Origin: Pseudarthrobacter siccitolerans
Lineage (GTDB): Bacteria; Actinomycetota; Actinomycetes; Actinomycetales; Micrococcaceae
Length of the DNA stretch: 43,216 bases
Direction of reading: 5' to 3'
Assembly (NCBI RefSeq): GCF_001046895.1
Contig: NZ_CAQI01000047.1
Location: 1 to 43,216, forward strand
In this document: piece after piece, positions 41,926 to 43,216 of the stretch
Position numbering within the stretch: position 1 is the first letter of the stretch
How the letters are laid out: every line of letters starts with the position of its first letter
The notes under the pieces: generated by a model
The model's database searches: none
Seen by the model: the letters and a program-made list of their open reading frames with translations, nothing else
Told to the model about the DNA's origin: nothing
Made by a program: the position numbers and the translations under genes

Positions 41926-43193
41926 GGCTTACGGGACAGGAGCTCGGCCTCCTGGACGGCGAGGAAGAACTTCACCCCGCCGTCGGTAAGCAGAGGACGG
42001 TCAGCGAAGGTGGCCTTGGGGGTCATCACGCGCAGGCACATAAGGTTCCACGAGACTGTCCGGTAAATATCCGTGATCCATTCGTCGGGGATTGGATCGC
42101 CGGACCGGGTAACGAATCCCGTCTCCTCCAGCGCCAGGCGGATGACATCGCGTTCCTGGTTCCAGGGCGGCGCAATACATGTGAGGTACCAGTTCGCGTA
42201 AAGGCCCGTGACGAGTCGGACGGCGTCGTGCCCAGGACTTGCGATGATGTCCACCACGAGGTCCCATAAGTAGCCGGGATATTCCAGCGCACGCCTGCCC
42301 CGCGGCGCGAGCACCAGCCTGCCCTTGAGTTTACGGACCAACTTCCAGGCAATGGCGTGCTGGCGAAGTTCGCGGACGGGCAGAACATTGGCTTCACGGT
42401 TCCCCTTGCCGTAAACGATGCCTTCCCAGCCGATCTCCTCCACTGCCCGCTTCACCAGTGCGGGTTTCAGGTAGCCGTCCTTGGTCAGTTCCAGGCCATC
42501 ACCAGCGGCATTTTGCAGGAGCCAGAGCACCGGCCCGAGCACGGCGTCCCGTTCCTCATCCAAGAGCGGCTGGGGCCACCACTGAAGGGCAAGAATCCGG
42601 AGTTTGCGGTTCGCTGCCTGCACACCGAAGCGGGTGGCGTCGAAACGCCGGCCGAATTCGCCGGCCGTCTCGAAAACCCATCTCGCCGCATCCTCGTGTT
42701 CAGGGTGCTGCTGGTCGGCGAGGATCTGCACCAGGCGCGTGTACCCGAGCGGGCCGCCGGAGTCCTCCACAGGCCCCCGGTTGGCGCCGTCCAGGCACAG
42801 AAGTTCACCATGCTCCAGTTCGGCGGGGCCGAGCAGTTCCACCCGGTGCATCCAGCCGTCACCGAAGTCATACTCGTATTCGAACCCTGTGTTTGGCTTG
42901 TGCGGATCCAGAAGTTCTGACAGCACGACGACGCCGGGCAGCTCTGCGCGCGGGTCTTCCGTTGCGCCCTCGGGACCCATGACTACCCGGGGCCTCCCTG
43001 CGGGATCCAGGGCACGGACGCCGTAGAGGTGGCGGTCCTCCCAGCCGAAGGCTGCCTGCACGGCCAAGTGGAACTGCTGGACTGTCAGCCCGGTGGGAAG
43101 CCTGAGCTGGCGCCAGACCGGCGGCTCAATGTCCTCGATGCTGATTCGCAGGTCAAACGCAGGGACGGTGCCGGCTGGAAGCATAGTGGCCAT
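41922..43193 (-). CDS. Plasmid pRiA4b ORF-3-family protein
   Basis: The 423-residue protein begins with the pRiA4b ORF-3 domain (about 10-190). DLRISIEDIEPPVWRQLRLP, LTVQQFHLAVQAAFGWEDRHLYGV, FEYEYDFGDGWMHRVELLG and LLCLDGANRGPVEDSGGPLGY are hallmarks. Function of the domain is unknown in spite of its wide spread, and the name only reflects its first source. The remaining 230 residues form a second, mainly helical domain seen in longer actinobacterial members. The ATG is at 43193, 24 bases from the window edge, so its promoter is not fully visible. Confidence 0.92.
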   Translation of the reverse strand: MATMLPAGTVPAFDLRISIEDIEPPVWRQLRLPTGLTVQQFHLAVQAAFGWEDRHLYGVRALDPAGRPRVVMGPEGATEDPRAELPGVVVLSELLDPHKPNTGFEYEYDFGDGWMHRVELLGPAELEHGELLCLDGANRGPVEDSGGPLGYTRLVQILADQQHPEHEDAARWVFETAGEFGRRFDATRFGVQAANRKLRILALQWWPQPLLDEERDAVLGPVLWLLQNAAGDGLELTKDGYLKPALVKRAVEEIGWEGIVYGKGNREANVLPVRELRQHAIAWKLVRKLKGRLVLAPRGRRALEYPGYLWDLVVDIIASPGHDAVRLVTGLYANWYLTCIAPPWNQERDVIRLALEETGFVTRSGDPIPDEWITDIYRTVSWNLMCLRVMTPKATFADRPLLTDGGVKFFLAVQEAELLSRKP

Positions 43194-43216
43194 CTTGCCA
43201 GAGAGCCTGCGTGAAG

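Overview
The window is high-GC actinobacterial chromosome, most like the Micrococcaceae (Arthrobacter/Pseudarthrobacter type). The pointers are frequent GTG starts and 4-base stop/start overlaps, a monomeric NADP isocitrate dehydrogenase, an LAxTG wall-sorting signal, the perM-purN-purH neighbourhood known from other actinobacteria, and several genes whose -10 hexamer sits directly before the start codon (probable leaderless mRNAs). The genus is inferred from these features, not proven. No rRNA, tRNA, CRISPR array, transposase or phage gene was seen.

Layout. 1-3312: the 3' part of a repeat-rich wall-anchored surface protein, then a membrane Ser/Thr kinase coupled to a lipoprotein. 3466-8977: icd, a secreted trypsin-like protease with a small overlapping reading frame behind it, a strong terminator, a 34-bp direct repeat, and purH. 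9119-13595: an MFS transporter lying opposite to and between purH and purN, then purN, a small membrane protein, perM and a DUF4383 membrane protein. 13889-19044: a PRC-barrel/DUF2382 stress protein, an mgtA-like glycosyltransferase coupled to UDP-glucose dehydrogenase, a HAD phosphatase, and a GlsB/YeaQ-type membrane protein. The two stress genes share an upstream motif.

19222-25979 is a cyclic-di-GMP signalling block: a PAS-PAS-GGDEF-EAL protein, a hybrid histidine kinase with two receiver domains and an HPt domain, and a PleD-like REC-GGDEF protein that overlaps the kinase by 4 bases. A two-TM protein with a Gln/Pro/Lys-rich tail converges on them. 26209-31689: a RibD-C-domain reductase, the rRNA methyltransferase RlmC, and a large SARP/AfsR-type regulator divergent from a small secreted protein; the shared intergenic region holds a SARP-like 11-bp direct repeat.

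31694-38432 carries a MocR-type regulator and an EamA transporter with overlapping divergent start codons, then a PaiB-like protein, an SDR, a TfoX-like protein, a LysE exporter and a Tat-exported PhoD phosphatase preceded by a PHO-box-like repeat. 38515-41426 is a gluconate module: gntP and gntK divergent from a GntR/FCD regulator, with GATA...TATC palindromes between. The window ends with a small membrane protein and a pRiA4b ORF-3-family protein that overlap tail to tail.

The most interesting parts are the self-contained phosphorelay-to-c-di-GMP operon, the SARP regulator with its divergent secreted product, the folded inverted-repeat element at 10498-10578, and the paired leaderless divergent promoters.
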